Positions 9,868 to 19,913 are shown, numbered from the stretch's first letter. The stretch: 64,000 nt of DNA from Thiomicrorhabdus sp965602805 (GCA_965602805.1 CBFCZK010000008.1:1-64000), one strand, 5' to 3'. Translations and numbers: made by a program. The notes: a model not told the origin generated them from the sequence alone.

Positions 9868-11110
9868 AACGTAACGCCTCTGCAGGTTGTACTTTTGAGG
9901 CTTTTCTGGCCGGATACAAAGTGGCTAATAACGTCAAGCCAAATGCAATACTGGTCACGTACCAGACATCCTCCCACTCTACTTTTGAAGGAACTTTACT
10001 GATGTAATACACATCAGCAGGAAAGAACTGAATGCCCAATAAAGACTCAATAACCGGTACGATAACATCGATATTCAAGGCCAGGCTTAACCCGCCCACG
10101 AGCCCTAGGAGCGCACCTAAAACACCAATGACTAGGCCTTGAATGATAAATATCATCTGAATGCTTGCAGGGCTTGCACCGATGGTACGCAGAACAGCAA
10201 TATCCCCCTGTTTGTCCGTTACAACCATGACCATGGTAGAGACGATGTTAAAAGTAGCCACCATAATAATTAAGGCCAACACAATAAACATCATCTTCTT
10301 TTCCATTTCTATGGCTCTGAAGAAGTTAGCATGTTGCTGTGTCCAGTCACGAATATACAAGGTCTTCTGAGCAACCGTAGCAAGCTGCTGTTTGACTTGC
10401 CCAACTAAAAACATATCATCTAATTTAAGTTGCAAGCCACTTACCGAATTGCCATATTTAAAGACCTTTTTGGCATCTTCAATATGCATAATTGCCAAGC
10501 CACTGTCATACTCATGCATGCCGGCTTCAAACAGACCCACCACGGTAAAACGCTTTATACGAGGTACTATTCCTACGGGTGAGACGCTGCCTTGTGGTGC
10601 AATCAAGGTGACCTTATCACCGACCGAAACGCCTAGGCTCAAGGCCAATTCACTGCCCAAAATAATGCGGTATTTTTGCGGTACTAAATCTGCCAATTGA
10701 CCATGTAGCATCTTGCTATCAATATCCGCTACCTGACCTTCAAACTCAGGCATAACCCCTCTAATAGCAGCACCTTTAACCAAGTTACCATTGGTCAACA
10801 TACCTTGTTCCATGATATTAGGCGCGGCACCCTCTACATGAGGTTGATTAATCATGTCGTTATAGAGGGTACTCCAATCTTCAAGGCGACCATGCCCCTC
10901 ACTGACGGTCATGTGCGCCGTCATGCCTAAAATGCGCTCACGTAACTCTTCCTGAAAACCATTCATGATAGACAAAATGGTAATCAAAGCGGTCACACCA
11001 AGCGCGATACCGAGCATGGATGACAATGAAATAAAGGAGATAAAGCCATTACGCCTTTTAGCACGGGTATAGCGAAGCCCTAATAACAATTCATACGGGA
11101 GTTTAAACAT
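9860..11110 (-). CDS. lolC: Lipoprotein-releasing system transmembrane protein LolC/E
   Basis: A 416-residue permease of the MacB/FtsX class. TM1 is at about 25-48 after the family N-terminus (LLLGLRYTRAKRRNGFISFIS), followed by a periplasmic domain and three C-terminal TM segments at about 270-400. It ends EALRYE, typical of LolC/LolE. Only one such permease gene is adjacent to lolD here, so this may be the single-gene LolF-type arrangement; a second copy elsewhere cannot be excluded. Confidence 0.92.
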   Translation of the reverse strand: MFKLPYELLLGLRYTRAKRRNGFISFISLSSMLGIALGVTALITILSIMNGFQEELRERILGMTAHMTVSEGHGRLEDWSTLYNDMINQPHVEGAAPNIMEQGMLTNGNLVKGAAIRGVMPEFEGQVADIDSKMLHGQLADLVPQKYRIILGSELALSLGVSVGDKVTLIAPQGSVSPVGIVPRIKRFTVVGLFEAGMHEYDSGLAIMHIEDAKKVFKYGNSVSGLQLKLDDMFLVGQVKQQLATVAQKTLYIRDWTQQHANFFRAIEMEKKMMFIVLALIIMVATFNIVSTMVMVVTDKQGDIAVLRTIGASPASIQMIFIIQGLVIGVLGALLGLVGGLSLALNIDVIVPVIESLLGIQFFPADVYYISKVPSKVEWEDVWYVTSIAFGLTLLATLYPARKASKVQPAEALRYE

Positions 11111-11112
11111 AG

Positions 11113-11817
11113 TTAACCTAATTTATCATTCTTGATTGTACTGTCTATTTTGTCGGACGATGAATTCGAACTTGTCACTGGACTTACATCTCGAATTCTA
11201 TCCTTATAAGAGATAAAAACGGGGAGTTCAATACTAAAAACGATCGCCCAAACACGTATTGAGAGCGTAAGGATAATGGAGATAATGACGGAGTATTCAA
11301 CCGACATACCAACATGTTCTAGGGTTAGAAAAATACTGGCGCCAATAAAAGAAGCGGTCGCATAGATCTCTTTACGAAACACTAAGGGCACCTCTCCTAC
11401 CAAGACATCGCGAATAATTCCACCGACCACGCCGGTCATGATTCCCGTCATAATAGCGATTGGATCTGAAAAGCCTAATGCCATGGCTTTTTGCGTTCCT
11501 ATCACCGTAAACACAGCCAATCCCAAAGCATCTAAAAACAATAAAAGCTTAACGGGGAGTCGCTTATAACGCGCCAAAAAGAAGAGTAGCAGCGCTGAAA
11601 TTACCACCAAATAGATATAGAGATCTTGCTGAGTCCAGAAGACCGGAACGTCAATAATCAAATCCCGTAAAGTGCCGCCACCAATCGCAGTCACCATTGC
11701 AATAACAATAGCACCAAAAAGATCGAGCTCTTTACGACGCGCAGCCAAAAGCCCAGTGACCGCAAATACAACGGTTCCGAGAATATCTAAAGAGTAAAGT
11801 GTCTGTGTAAGAGTCAT
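11113..11817 (-). CDS. TRIC-family (UPF0126) cation channel protein
   Basis: A 234-residue inner-membrane protein with about seven TM helices and the two internal repeats of the trimeric intracellular cation channel family. The first repeat has GGGTLRDLIIDVPVFW; the second has GVVGGIIRDVLVGEVPLVF. Bacterial members (YadS, YicG) conduct monovalent cations. The C-terminal tail (about residues 205-234) is polar and Ser-rich. It ends 2 bp before the lolC start and so probably shares its transcript. Confidence 0.85.
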   Translation of the reverse strand: MTLTQTLYSLDILGTVVFAVTGLLAARRKELDLFGAIVIAMVTAIGGGTLRDLIIDVPVFWTQQDLYIYLVVISALLLFFLARYKRLPVKLLLFLDALGLAVFTVIGTQKAMALGFSDPIAIMTGIMTGVVGGIIRDVLVGEVPLVFRKEIYATASFIGASIFLTLEHVGMSVEYSVIISIILTLSIRVWAIVFSIELPVFISYKDRIRDVSPVTSSNSSSDKIDSTIKNDKLG

Positions 11818-11840
11818 AGCGACAACATTATAAACGAGCG

Positions 11841-11875
11841 CAAAAAAAAAGCCCTCATTAAGAGGGCTTTTTTTA
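11841..11875 (-). terminator. Rho-independent terminator of the SQR-like gene
   Basis: A perfect stem of A-run plus GCCCTC with GAGGGC plus T-run and a 5-nt loop ATTAA, flanked by A and T tracts. It lies 20 bp after the stop of the flavoprotein gene. Confidence 0.85.
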
Positions 11876-11894
11876 ATCTAAAAACAGATATTCT

Positions 11895-13211
11895 CTATTT
11901 ATCAGATTTCAGGCGTGTGATACCTAACATTTTCATAATGTACTTCTGGTAAATTGGTTCTGAGTTACCGGCCTTCATGTTACGGATGAAGTATTTTTCA
12001 AACGCAATTTTCGCTAAGTGAACCCACTTACCTTTCTTCGCCCACGTTAAGTTACGTGGTGGAATCTGTGGTAAAGCAACAAATGCCGCACCAGAATCAC
12101 CCATATCCGCCAAACAAACTGTATTCCATGTTGGTTCAGCAGTAGGCTCTTTGCCTTCAAGGTTATTTTCAATGTTATGACAAATCGCGGTCACCATTGA
12201 TTCAATCATCAAACCCGTTTTTGGCGTTCCGCACATAACTGGACATGTTGTATCTACTGGTGGAATGGCAATCCCTACACCTAGAGCATAAATATTGTGA
12301 TACGTTGGGTTACGGCTAAACTCATCAACCTTAACAAAACCACGAGGATTGACTAAAGGTCCACCCATTTTGGCCGGATCTGCATCCACCATCTCTTGCA
12401 AGAATTTAGAGCCTTTAAACGCAGGCAACATCATTGAGTATTTGAATGGCAATTCATGCTGATCAATTACATCACCGCGATTGTTATGCTCATCAACATA
12501 CATCATATCTTCGGTAATCTTAGTCACCTTAGCATTACAAATCCAGTTGATGTGACGGTTACGTAACTCTGACTCCATCAAACCTTTAGAATCACCAACA
12601 CCGCCTAAACCTAAGTGACCAATGTAAGGTTCCGCTGTGACAAATGTCATCGGCACTTGGCTACGAAGTTTACGCTTACGTAAATCCGTTTCCATAATCA
12701 TTCCAAACTCATAAGCAGGACCGAAACATGAAGCTCCTTGAACCGCACCAACAATGATTGGACCAGGCGCTTTACAGAACTCTTCCCACTCTTCGTAAGC
12801 TTCTACTGAGTGTGGAGTAGAACAAACAGAAACAGTATTACCACCATGACTCTTAGGGCCAAAACCTTCAATTTCGTCAAAGGCTAAAGCAGGACCCGTT
12901 GCCAAAATAAGATAGTCATAATCCATTTCAGAACCATCAGACAACTTAATTTTGTTCGCTTCAGGATCCAGACCTACACAAGTTTCATTATAGAACTCAA
13001 TGCCCTTACGCGTTAGATACGGCTCAAGCTTGAAAGAGATATCTTCCGCTTTACGCCAGCCAACAGCAACCCAAGGATTCGATGGGATAAAGTTAAATTC
13101 ATCTGTATTACTAACAACCTTGACGGTATGACCTTTATCTAAATGCTTACGAATATCGTAAGACATCGGTAAACCACCTGTGCTTGCGCCTACTACAACA
13201 ACTGTTGCCAT
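11895..13211 (-). CDS. sqr: Sulfide:quinone oxidoreductase-like flavoprotein
   Basis: A 438-residue FAD-dependent disulfide-oxidoreductase-fold protein. The N-terminal dinucleotide-binding site is VVVVGASTGGLPMSYDIRK. There are conserved Cys at about 130 (CSTPHS), 162 (GASCFGPAYE) and 323/327 (CPVMCGTPKTG), matching the three-cysteine layout of SQR, in which two Cys carry the polysulfide bridge. A C-terminal amphipathic region could bind the membrane. The likely reaction is sulfide oxidation to polysulfide with electrons passed to quinone. I chose ATG 13211 (AAAGGA well spaced) over the ATG two codons upstream. The exact SQR type cannot be assigned by eye. Confidence 0.8.
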   Translation of the reverse strand: MATVVVVGASTGGLPMSYDIRKHLDKGHTVKVVSNTDEFNFIPSNPWVAVGWRKAEDISFKLEPYLTRKGIEFYNETCVGLDPEANKIKLSDGSEMDYDYLILATGPALAFDEIEGFGPKSHGGNTVSVCSTPHSVEAYEEWEEFCKAPGPIIVGAVQGASCFGPAYEFGMIMETDLRKRKLRSQVPMTFVTAEPYIGHLGLGGVGDSKGLMESELRNRHINWICNAKVTKITEDMMYVDEHNNRGDVIDQHELPFKYSMMLPAFKGSKFLQEMVDADPAKMGGPLVNPRGFVKVDEFSRNPTYHNIYALGVGIAIPPVDTTCPVMCGTPKTGLMIESMVTAICHNIENNLEGKEPTAEPTWNTVCLADMGDSGAAFVALPQIPPRNLTWAKKGKWVHLAKIAFEKYFIRNMKAGNSEPIYQKYIMKMLGITRLKSDK

Positions 13212-13425
13212 GTTCATTCCTTTTGTATTAAATCACGTTAAACTAGGCGTTATTACAGAGCTTTAAAGCGCCAAACGACAGCCTGGTTGAACTGCTTGAA
13301 CTGATTGTAAATTGAATAGTGAGCTGATATTGAACTATATACGTAAAAATTGACAATAGATTATTTGAATGACTAATCATTTATTTTTATAAGGGTTCAA
13401 GAAATAAAGGTCAGACTTTTCATAT

Positions 13426-14643
13426 CTATTTGTTTTGTAAAGAAATCAGAATGCTCGGCACAATAACCAAAATCAAAAAAGTTGAAATTGCTAAAGCTAA
13501 CAAAGTCACCAAGCTTGCCAATTGAACGATTTCACTCTGACTAAAGACCAGCACACTTAGCCCTACCCACAACACCCACGATGTGATCCAAATTGGGCGA
13601 CCGACACTCGCCATCGCAAACCTAACTGCCGATTCTGGATCCGTAAAAAAAGAGTGCTGCGCCCGTACATATCGGGAGAAAAAATGAATTCCATCATCCA
13701 CAATTAAACCCAGCGGTACCATGAGTAAAAGTAGCGTTATATTATCCAATGGAATAAACAGCATAATAAGATTTATCGTCATCAGCAAGGCGACCAAATT
13801 GACGATAACATTGATGAAGGCCAGCTTTAAACTCTGCCAAAAAACCACAAACAGGATTAAAAACGAGCCCAGTAACCAAAAAACATCCTGAAACTTGGGC
13901 AGAACCAACCAGTTAAACAGCGTCAATCCAATTGCAGCGAGCAGGACTAGCCAAACCAATCCATTACGTAATGCCGGATTTTTAACTAACCATTTAGAAA
14001 GAAAACTAAAACCATGTCGATCACTGGTGTTCCCCACTCTAAACTCGAGTAACCAAGAGAGTAAAAATAGCGGCAACCAACTCATTGAGCTCAAATAACT
14101 AATCACCATCCCCAAGCTAACAATAACAGCCAAACCCGTTAAACTTGGATCGAACCATGCTGCAAAAACAAATCCCAAAGCGGTCGTGAAATTAGACAAA
14201 AAGACGGGTGTCGCATTCAGTTTTAAAGCTTCGGACAGCGCATCATACTGAAAGACACCGCGAGCCATCTCTCTTAATAAGCTACTGAGTATATGCACTA
14301 AATTACTGGTCATTAATGTAATCACGACCACCAGACCCAGTACCGACTCTGCTGTAAAATTCACCCCTAGCCATCCCAGACAACCAAACAGCATCAATAG
14401 AATATAGAGACTCAGAACGAACTGCACCAAACCTGCTTTAAAAGAATCCATTAAGTAGCCCATCGTTAGGCTCATTAAGACTAGGCTAATCGCCAGCAAG
14501 CCTAAGTCAGATAACATGGGGTTAACATCAACTTTACTCAATCCAAAGATAGCAAGCAGACTCAATAGAGCCATTACGATGATTATCAGGCGCTTGTTAT
14601 GCGCCATGATTTGCACCCAATTATACGCCCAACTCGCATTCAT
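13426..14643 (-). CDS. RND/MMPL-like membrane protein lacking periplasmic domains
   Basis: A 405-residue, nearly all-hydrophobic protein with about 12 TM segments in two RND/MMPL halves. Each half keeps the TM4-6 signature: EALKLNATPVFLSNFTTALGF in the first, GLIVDDGIHFFSRYVR and AMASVGRPIWITSWVLWVG in the second. The large periplasmic porter domains after TM1 and TM7 (about 200-250 residues each in RND pumps) are missing. The acidic pair DD is kept only in the second half. It stands alone, divergent from mfd. Substrate and direction of transport are unknown. Confidence 0.75.
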   Translation of the reverse strand: MNASWAYNWVQIMAHNKRLIIIVMALLSLLAIFGLSKVDVNPMLSDLGLLAISLVLMSLTMGYLMDSFKAGLVQFVLSLYILLMLFGCLGWLGVNFTAESVLGLVVVITLMTSNLVHILSSLLREMARGVFQYDALSEALKLNATPVFLSNFTTALGFVFAAWFDPSLTGLAVIVSLGMVISYLSSMSWLPLFLLSWLLEFRVGNTSDRHGFSFLSKWLVKNPALRNGLVWLVLLAAIGLTLFNWLVLPKFQDVFWLLGSFLILFVVFWQSLKLAFINVIVNLVALLMTINLIMLFIPLDNITLLLLMVPLGLIVDDGIHFFSRYVRAQHSFFTDPESAVRFAMASVGRPIWITSWVLWVGLSVLVFSQSEIVQLASLVTLLALAISTFLILVIVPSILISLQNK

Positions 14644-14777
14644 ATTTGATCCTGTACTTGTAGCCTAGTTTGAATCATATCCGTCATAAATCCCTTCTCT
14701 GCTAATAATTAATCATTTTAAGATGTCAGTAGTTTAAAATATTGCGCATTCAAAATGAGAAAGAATCCGCTGGTATT

Positions 14778-17700
14778 ATGAAAAAACTGCAGACGCCTTT
14801 GGCAACAAATGACATTAAACTTAAAGGTAATCGCTCTTACTGGGGGCCTCTCAATGGCTCTGAAAGTGCACTAGTCATTGCCAACACCTACCAGAACTCA
14901 CCAGGCCTGGTCGTTGTGTTGACGCCAGACAGCCAGTCAGCTAATCAGCTACAAGAGTCTTTACAGTTTTTTCTCAACCATCCTGACGCCAATCAGGACG
15001 ACATCCATGCTTTTCCGGAATGGGAAACCCTGCCCTACGATCAGTTCTCACCACATCAGGACATTGTCTCAGAACGTTTAAAAACCCTGTATCGTCTGCC
15101 ACAGCTTAAACAAGGTATTTTGATACTGCCCATCTCAACCCTGATTCAAAAAATTGTGCCCCACGAATACATCAGCCAATTTACCTTTTTATTGGCCTGT
15201 GGTGACACCCTAGAGATTGAACCTTTTACCCGTAAATTAGAAGCCAGTAGTTATCAACGTGTCAGTCAAGTGATGGAGCATGGTGAATTTGCGATTCGTG
15301 GCTCCATTATTGACCTCTTTCCAATGGGCAGTAAAACCCCCTTCCGCATTGACCTGTTTGATGATGAAGTGGAAACCATTCGTAGCTTTGATCCGGACAA
15401 CCAACGCTCCATTGAACAGATTGATAAAATTCAACTACTGCCTGCAAAAGAGTTTAACTTTACGCAGCAAGGCATTGATCTCTTTAGACAGAAGTTCAGA
15501 GACCGCTTTGGTGATGATGCACGTAAAGCGCAAATCTACAAGGATGTTTCGGACGGCCAAGCTGTGGGAGGATTAGAATATTATCTACCGCTTTTTCATG
15601 AAAACTTAACCGATCTGTTCAGTTATTTACCGGATGACACCCGATTTTTCGAGTTCGGAAACTTGGAAACGGGCATCGACAAAATTCATAATGAATACGA
15701 TGAACGTTATCAAGTTGGCCAACACAACCCTGACTTTCCGCTGCTTAAACCCGAAGAGATCATTCTTGATAAAACCGACTTTTTAACGGCTTTAAAACGC
15801 TATCATCGTATCAGTTTACAGCCGGACTTATCGGCCAAAAATACCACCCAGTTTGCCACTAAAACGTTGCCAGAACTCGATGTGCAATCGCAAAGTGAAT
15901 ACCCTCTCGCTAAATTAAATGCCTTTTTGGATCATTATAAGGGCAAGGTGATATTCAGTGCCGAAAGTACCGGACGCAGAGAAACTCTGATTACGTTACT
16001 AGCGAAACATAAGCAGTTCCCACTGATTGTTGAACAGTGGTCGGACGCTTTAACGGCTAAAAAATCGCAATGCATTTTAGTCAGCCCGCTTGAAGAGTCC
16101 ATTTATACCGATGAATACTGCATCATTTCTGAAACGCAGATTTTCGGACAGACCGTTGTCCAAAAACGTCGTCGTAAAAAGAAACATGATGACTTCAATA
16201 GCGCCATCAGCAACCTCATTGAACTCGATATTGGTAGCCCTATTGTGCATATCGACCATGGTGTGGGACGCTATCGCGGTTTAGAAATACTCGAGATTCA
16301 TGATGAAGCCAAAGAGTTTCTGATGATTGAATACGCCGGTGAAGCCAAGCTCTATGTGCCAGTCACCTCTTTACACCTTATCAGTCGCTATACCGGTGCG
16401 ACACCTGAAACCGCTCCATTACATAGACTGGGCAGTGACCGTTGGGAAAAAGCCAAACGTAAAGCGGCTGAAAAAGTACATGATGTGGCCGCAGAACTGT
16501 TGGATATCTATGCACAAAGAGCCGCCAGGCCTGGCTATGCCTTTAAAACCCCAACTGAAGCTTATCAGCGTTTTGCTTCGAGCTTTCCATTTGAAGAAAC
16601 ACCTGATCAACAGAACGCCATTGAAGCCGTTATAGGCGACATGCACTCTGACAAACCGATGGACCGCCTAATCTGTGGTGATGTTGGCTTTGGTAAAACT
16701 GAAGTCGCCATGCGTGCCGCCTTTATTGCGGCCTACGATGGCAAACAGGTGGCCATTTTAGTGCCGACCACCCTATTAGCGCATCAGCATCATGAGAACT
16801 TTAGAAACCGTTTCTCCGATTGGCCTGTACGCATTGAAGTGTTATCGCGTTTCCAAACCGCCAAAGAGCAAAAAATCGTTTTAGAGGATTTAAAAGCCGG
16901 CAAGGTCGATATTATTATCGGCACCCATAAGCTGATTCAAAAAGATGTCGGTTACCAAGAATTGGGGCTGATTATTATTGATGAAGAGCACCGTTTTGGC
17001 GTCAGACAAAAAGAACAACTTAAAAAGATGCGTGCCGAAGTGGATGTTATGACCATGACCGCAACCCCAATTCCACGTACTTTAAATATGGCGATGAATG
17101 ACCTGCGCGATTTGTCCATTATTGCCACGCCACCCGCCAAACGTTTAGCCGTACAAACCTTTGTGCAAGAGTGGAATGAAGATGTGGTGCGCGAAGCCTC
17201 TTTGCGTGAAATCCGTCGTGGTGGCCAGGTTTACATTCTCTATAACCAAGTCTCTAAAATTGAGAAAATGGTCGAGACCATTCAAGAACTCATTCCAGAA
17301 GCCAAAGTAACCTTTGCCCACGGTCAAATGAACGAACGTGATCTTGAATCCGTGATGGAAGATTTTTATCACCGTCGCTACAATATTTTAGTCTGTACCA
17401 CCATTATTGAGACCGGCATTGATATTCCGACCGCTAATACCATTCTGATTGATCGTGCCGACAAATTTGGTTTAGCTCAACTGCATCAATTACGTGGTCG
17501 TGTCGGGCGTTCACATCATCGTGCTTACGCTTATATGTTTACCGGTGGTAAATCGACCATTTCTAAAGATGCCGAAAAACGACTGGCCGCCATTGCCAAG
17601 CACAATACCTTAGGGGCTGGTTTTGTGCTTGCCAGCCACGATTTAGAAATCCGTGGCGCGGGTGAACTCCTCGGTGATGGTCAATCAGGACAAATTTCAG

Positions 17701-18233
17701 AGATTGGTTTTGGCCTGTACAGTGAACTGTTAGAACGTGCTGTTAAAGCCTTAAAGTCTGGTAAACATCCAGAACTCAACACCACATTGCATACCGGCAG
17801 TGAAGTCGACTTGAGCGTGCCTGCACTGATTCCGGAAGATTACTTGCCCGATGTCCATACTCGACTGGTTTTCTATAAACGCATCGCCAGTGCGGATAAC
17901 AGATCCAGTCTAAGAGAACTTGAGGTAGAGATGATTGATCGCTTCGGCCTTTTACCTGATCAAGTTAAAAGCCTGTTGGTGGTGACACAAGTTAAACTGT
18001 TGATTGAGCCAATGGGCATTATTAAACTCGACGCTACTGACTCTATGGTTCGCTTACAGTTTAATCAACAGCCGGACATTGACCCGATGAAACTCATTAA
18101 ACTCATTCAAGCACAGCCTAAGCAATATCAACTAAAAGGCCAAACCGAACTGAAGTTTTTCGATACAATGCCTGAGTTATCCCAAAGAATCGCCGCGATT
18201 GAACTTATGGTGAGAAGTATTAAAATAGGTTAG
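14778..18233 (+). CDS. mfd: Transcription-repair coupling factor Mfd
   Basis: An 1151-residue DNA translocase. The N-terminal UvrB-homology module has FPEWETLPYDQFSPHQDIVSE and ends in a UvrA-binding region; an RNAP-interaction domain follows near residues 480-550 (DIGSPIVHIDHGVGRYRGL). The SF2 helicase core has Walker A CGDVGFGKTEVAMRA, DEEH box, MTATPIPRTL and RGRVGRS. The TRCF C-terminal domain completes it. It removes stalled RNA polymerase and recruits UvrA. An in-frame TTG at 14742 is possible; the ATG at 14778 fits E. coli Mfd (1148 residues). It contains two copies of the dispersed palindrome. Confidence 0.96.
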   Translation: MKKLQTPLATNDIKLKGNRSYWGPLNGSESALVIANTYQNSPGLVVVLTPDSQSANQLQESLQFFLNHPDANQDDIHAFPEWETLPYDQFSPHQDIVSERLKTLYRLPQLKQGILILPISTLIQKIVPHEYISQFTFLLACGDTLEIEPFTRKLEASSYQRVSQVMEHGEFAIRGSIIDLFPMGSKTPFRIDLFDDEVETIRSFDPDNQRSIEQIDKIQLLPAKEFNFTQQGIDLFRQKFRDRFGDDARKAQIYKDVSDGQAVGGLEYYLPLFHENLTDLFSYLPDDTRFFEFGNLETGIDKIHNEYDERYQVGQHNPDFPLLKPEEIILDKTDFLTALKRYHRISLQPDLSAKNTTQFATKTLPELDVQSQSEYPLAKLNAFLDHYKGKVIFSAESTGRRETLITLLAKHKQFPLIVEQWSDALTAKKSQCILVSPLEESIYTDEYCIISETQIFGQTVVQKRRRKKKHDDFNSAISNLIELDIGSPIVHIDHGVGRYRGLEILEIHDEAKEFLMIEYAGEAKLYVPVTSLHLISRYTGATPETAPLHRLGSDRWEKAKRKAAEKVHDVAAELLDIYAQRAARPGYAFKTPTEAYQRFASSFPFEETPDQQNAIEAVIGDMHSDKPMDRLICGDVGFGKTEVAMRAAFIAAYDGKQVAILVPTTLLAHQHHENFRNRFSDWPVRIEVLSRFQTAKEQKIVLEDLKAGKVDIIIGTHKLIQKDVGYQELGLIIIDEEHRFGVRQKEQLKKMRAEVDVMTMTATPIPRTLNMAMNDLRDLSIIATPPAKRLAVQTFVQEWNEDVVREASLREIRRGGQVYILYNQVSKIEKMVETIQELIPEAKVTFAHGQMNERDLESVMEDFYHRRYNILVCTTIIETGIDIPTANTILIDRADKFGLAQLHQLRGRVGRSHHRAYAYMFTGGKSTISKDAEKRLAAIAKHNTLGAGFVLASHDLEIRGAGELLGDGQSGQISEIGFGLYSELLERAVKALKSGKHPELNTTLHTGSEVDLSVPALIPEDYLPDVHTRLVFYKRIASADNRSSLRELEVEMIDRFGLLPDQVKSLLVVTQVKLLIEPMGIIKLDATDSMVRLQFNQQPDIDPMKLIKLIQAQPKQYQLKGQTELKFFDTMPELSQRIAAIELMVRSIKIG

Positions 18234-18336
18234 ATTTTGCCTGTGCTCTTTACTTATGCTTTCTGCTTATTACAGAGACATCAGTTTGCACAATCAAGTG
18301 TTATTTAAAAGAACAGTCGTCGCAATAGAAAAGGTT

Positions 18337-19008
18337 ATGAAGCCCATTATGAACGTTATCAATTTTAGAATGCCTACTAACTTAGCCAATTCGTTAAGAC
18401 CCAGTCCGGTCTTATTAACGCTATTCTTTTTATTTGGTTTCAGCCAAACGGCACAAGCCGAAGAAGTACCGCGCTACACGGTAGAAATGATTATTTTTGA
18501 ACACTATGCCCTAAAAAGCTGGACAGAAGAGCACTGGCCTGATGAGATTGAACTACCGTCAATGGAAAAAAGCACCGCCCTTTCTACGCATGGTACATCG
18601 CCTTTATACATTCAAAATAGTCAAAAAACATTGGATAACGTCGTTAAAAAGATGGGTAAAGGTTACCGAGTTTTATTCCACCAGGCCTGGTCACAAAACG
18701 CTTATAAATCGAAGAATGCACCTAAAATCATCATTGAAAATGATCGTCAAGGTGGCTCACAAATGCTAGGGACTGTTAAACTTAATAAAACACGTTTCGC
18801 CCACGTTGAGGTTGATTTAGAATTTGAGAAGAGCATTCCTAATAAAATCAGAGAGGCCTTTGCTGAAAATCAACAACTGGCCTTAGAAGATCTTCCGAGC
18901 CACTGGCGATTTACTTTAAAAGAGTCACGTAAAATTAAAGAGGGTCAACTACATTATATTGACCATCCTTTATTCGGCGTATTAGTCCAACTCCACAAGA
19001 ACGATTAA
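18337..19008 (+). CDS. csiV: CsiV-family periplasmic protein
   Basis: About 223 residues with a signal peptide (PVLLTLFFLFGFSQTAQA, cleavage before EEVPRY). The mature part begins RYTVEMIIFEH, as in CsiV proteins, which sit downstream of mfd in Vibrio and relatives and affect cell shape and peptidoglycan synthesis, probably as outer-membrane or periplasmic factors. The frame is open to an ATG at 18256, but that start has no ribosome site. The ATG at 18337 follows AAAAGG, and the one at 18349 is also possible. A copy of the dispersed palindrome (18680-18691) encodes HQAWS. Confidence 0.82.
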   Translation: MKPIMNVINFRMPTNLANSLRPSPVLLTLFFLFGFSQTAQAEEVPRYTVEMIIFEHYALKSWTEEHWPDEIELPSMEKSTALSTHGTSPLYIQNSQKTLDNVVKKMGKGYRVLFHQAWSQNAYKSKNAPKIIIENDRQGGSQMLGTVKLNKTRFAHVEVDLEFEKSIPNKIREAFAENQQLALEDLPSHWRFTLKESRKIKEGQLHYIDHPLFGVLVQLHKND

Positions 19009-19129
19009 CAATCGTTTAAACAGAGCGGGTTGAGTCCACGCTGCTTATGCCCGACAGAACTTCTGCCTATCAGATTCACTTGCCTCAGATGGGGCAAAGC
19101 TCTTCTAACATACCCCTATTGACTCGCCA

Positions 19130-19624
19130 TTAAAAATCAAGCCTATCCTCAAGTTTTTCTAACGCGATTAACACGCATGCCTCATCTTTTTCACCGCCGG
19201 GTGCACCGCTGACGCCAATCGCACCAATGCGACTGCCTCCACTTATAATCGGTACGCCGCCAACCATCATCAAAATGCCTTCGACATGGTTTAGTTCAGG
19301 ACGAATATCACCACGTAACGCTCTAAATTCGCCAGACTTCAAGCCTGACATAATCGTTACATTGGCTTTTTCCTCTGCAATTTGCAATGTAAATTTAGAG
19401 GCAAAATCATCACGCAGTGCAACACGCAGATTACCGTGTTTATCAACCACCACCGCGCTGACAGAAAAGCCTTTTTCACGGCACGCTAAAATAGCTTCGG
19501 TCGCCAAATCTCTGGCTAACGACATGCTTATATTCTTCTCTTCTAAAACATCCTCTGCATGGCTGTTTGCCAACGGCAACAATAAACTTAACCCTAACAA
19601 TCCTAACCCTAGCTTGGTTATCAT
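19130..19624 (-). CDS. GlcG/HbpS-family protein, periplasmic
   Basis: A 164-residue protein with a signal peptide (about residues 1-23, ending NSHA). The single GlcG/HbpS domain has GGVPIISGGSRIGAIGVSG and APGGEKDEACVLIALEKL near the C-terminus. Members bind haem (HbpS) or cobalamin-type ligands, or have unknown ligands. It stands alone, convergent with csiV. The ligand cannot be inferred from sequence, though hemJ lies nearby. Confidence 0.85.
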   Translation of the reverse strand: MITKLGLGLLGLSLLLPLANSHAEDVLEEKNISMSLARDLATEAILACREKGFSVSAVVVDKHGNLRVALRDDFASKFTLQIAEEKANVTIMSGLKSGEFRALRGDIRPELNHVEGILMMVGGVPIISGGSRIGAIGVSGAPGGEKDEACVLIALEKLEDRLDF

Positions 19625-19858
19625 CTCGCTTTCCTGAAAATTGTTAATATTATTTAATCATTTTAAAAATTATTTAATGATGACCTCTGTAATCCATTCA
19701 AACTTTTATCACAGAGATGAATAATACACCTGCTTACAACTGTGATTATCGTTTAATAAACAACAGACACAACAATACCTTTTAAGGCTTTTATATGCGT
19801 GTAATTAGGTCTTTGAATGGAAAAAACAGGCTAAAAAAGAGATGAAACAGAGGTGGAA

Positions 19859-19888
19859 TTTAAAGTGACCAGGCCTGGTCACTTTAAA
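19859..19888. repeat. 30-bp perfect palindrome containing the dispersed repeat
   Basis: A perfect inverted repeat centred between 19873 and 19874, with no mismatch from 19859 to 19888. It contains a full TGACCAGGCCTGGTCA and extends symmetrically into AAAGTG/CACTTT arms. An A-run follows on the plus side. As RNA it would fold into a long hairpin and could end hemJ transcription; as DNA it is the best copy of the genome-dispersed palindrome. Confidence 0.85.
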
Positions 19889-19913
19889 AAAAAAACATAA
19901 AACGAAGTTCGTT

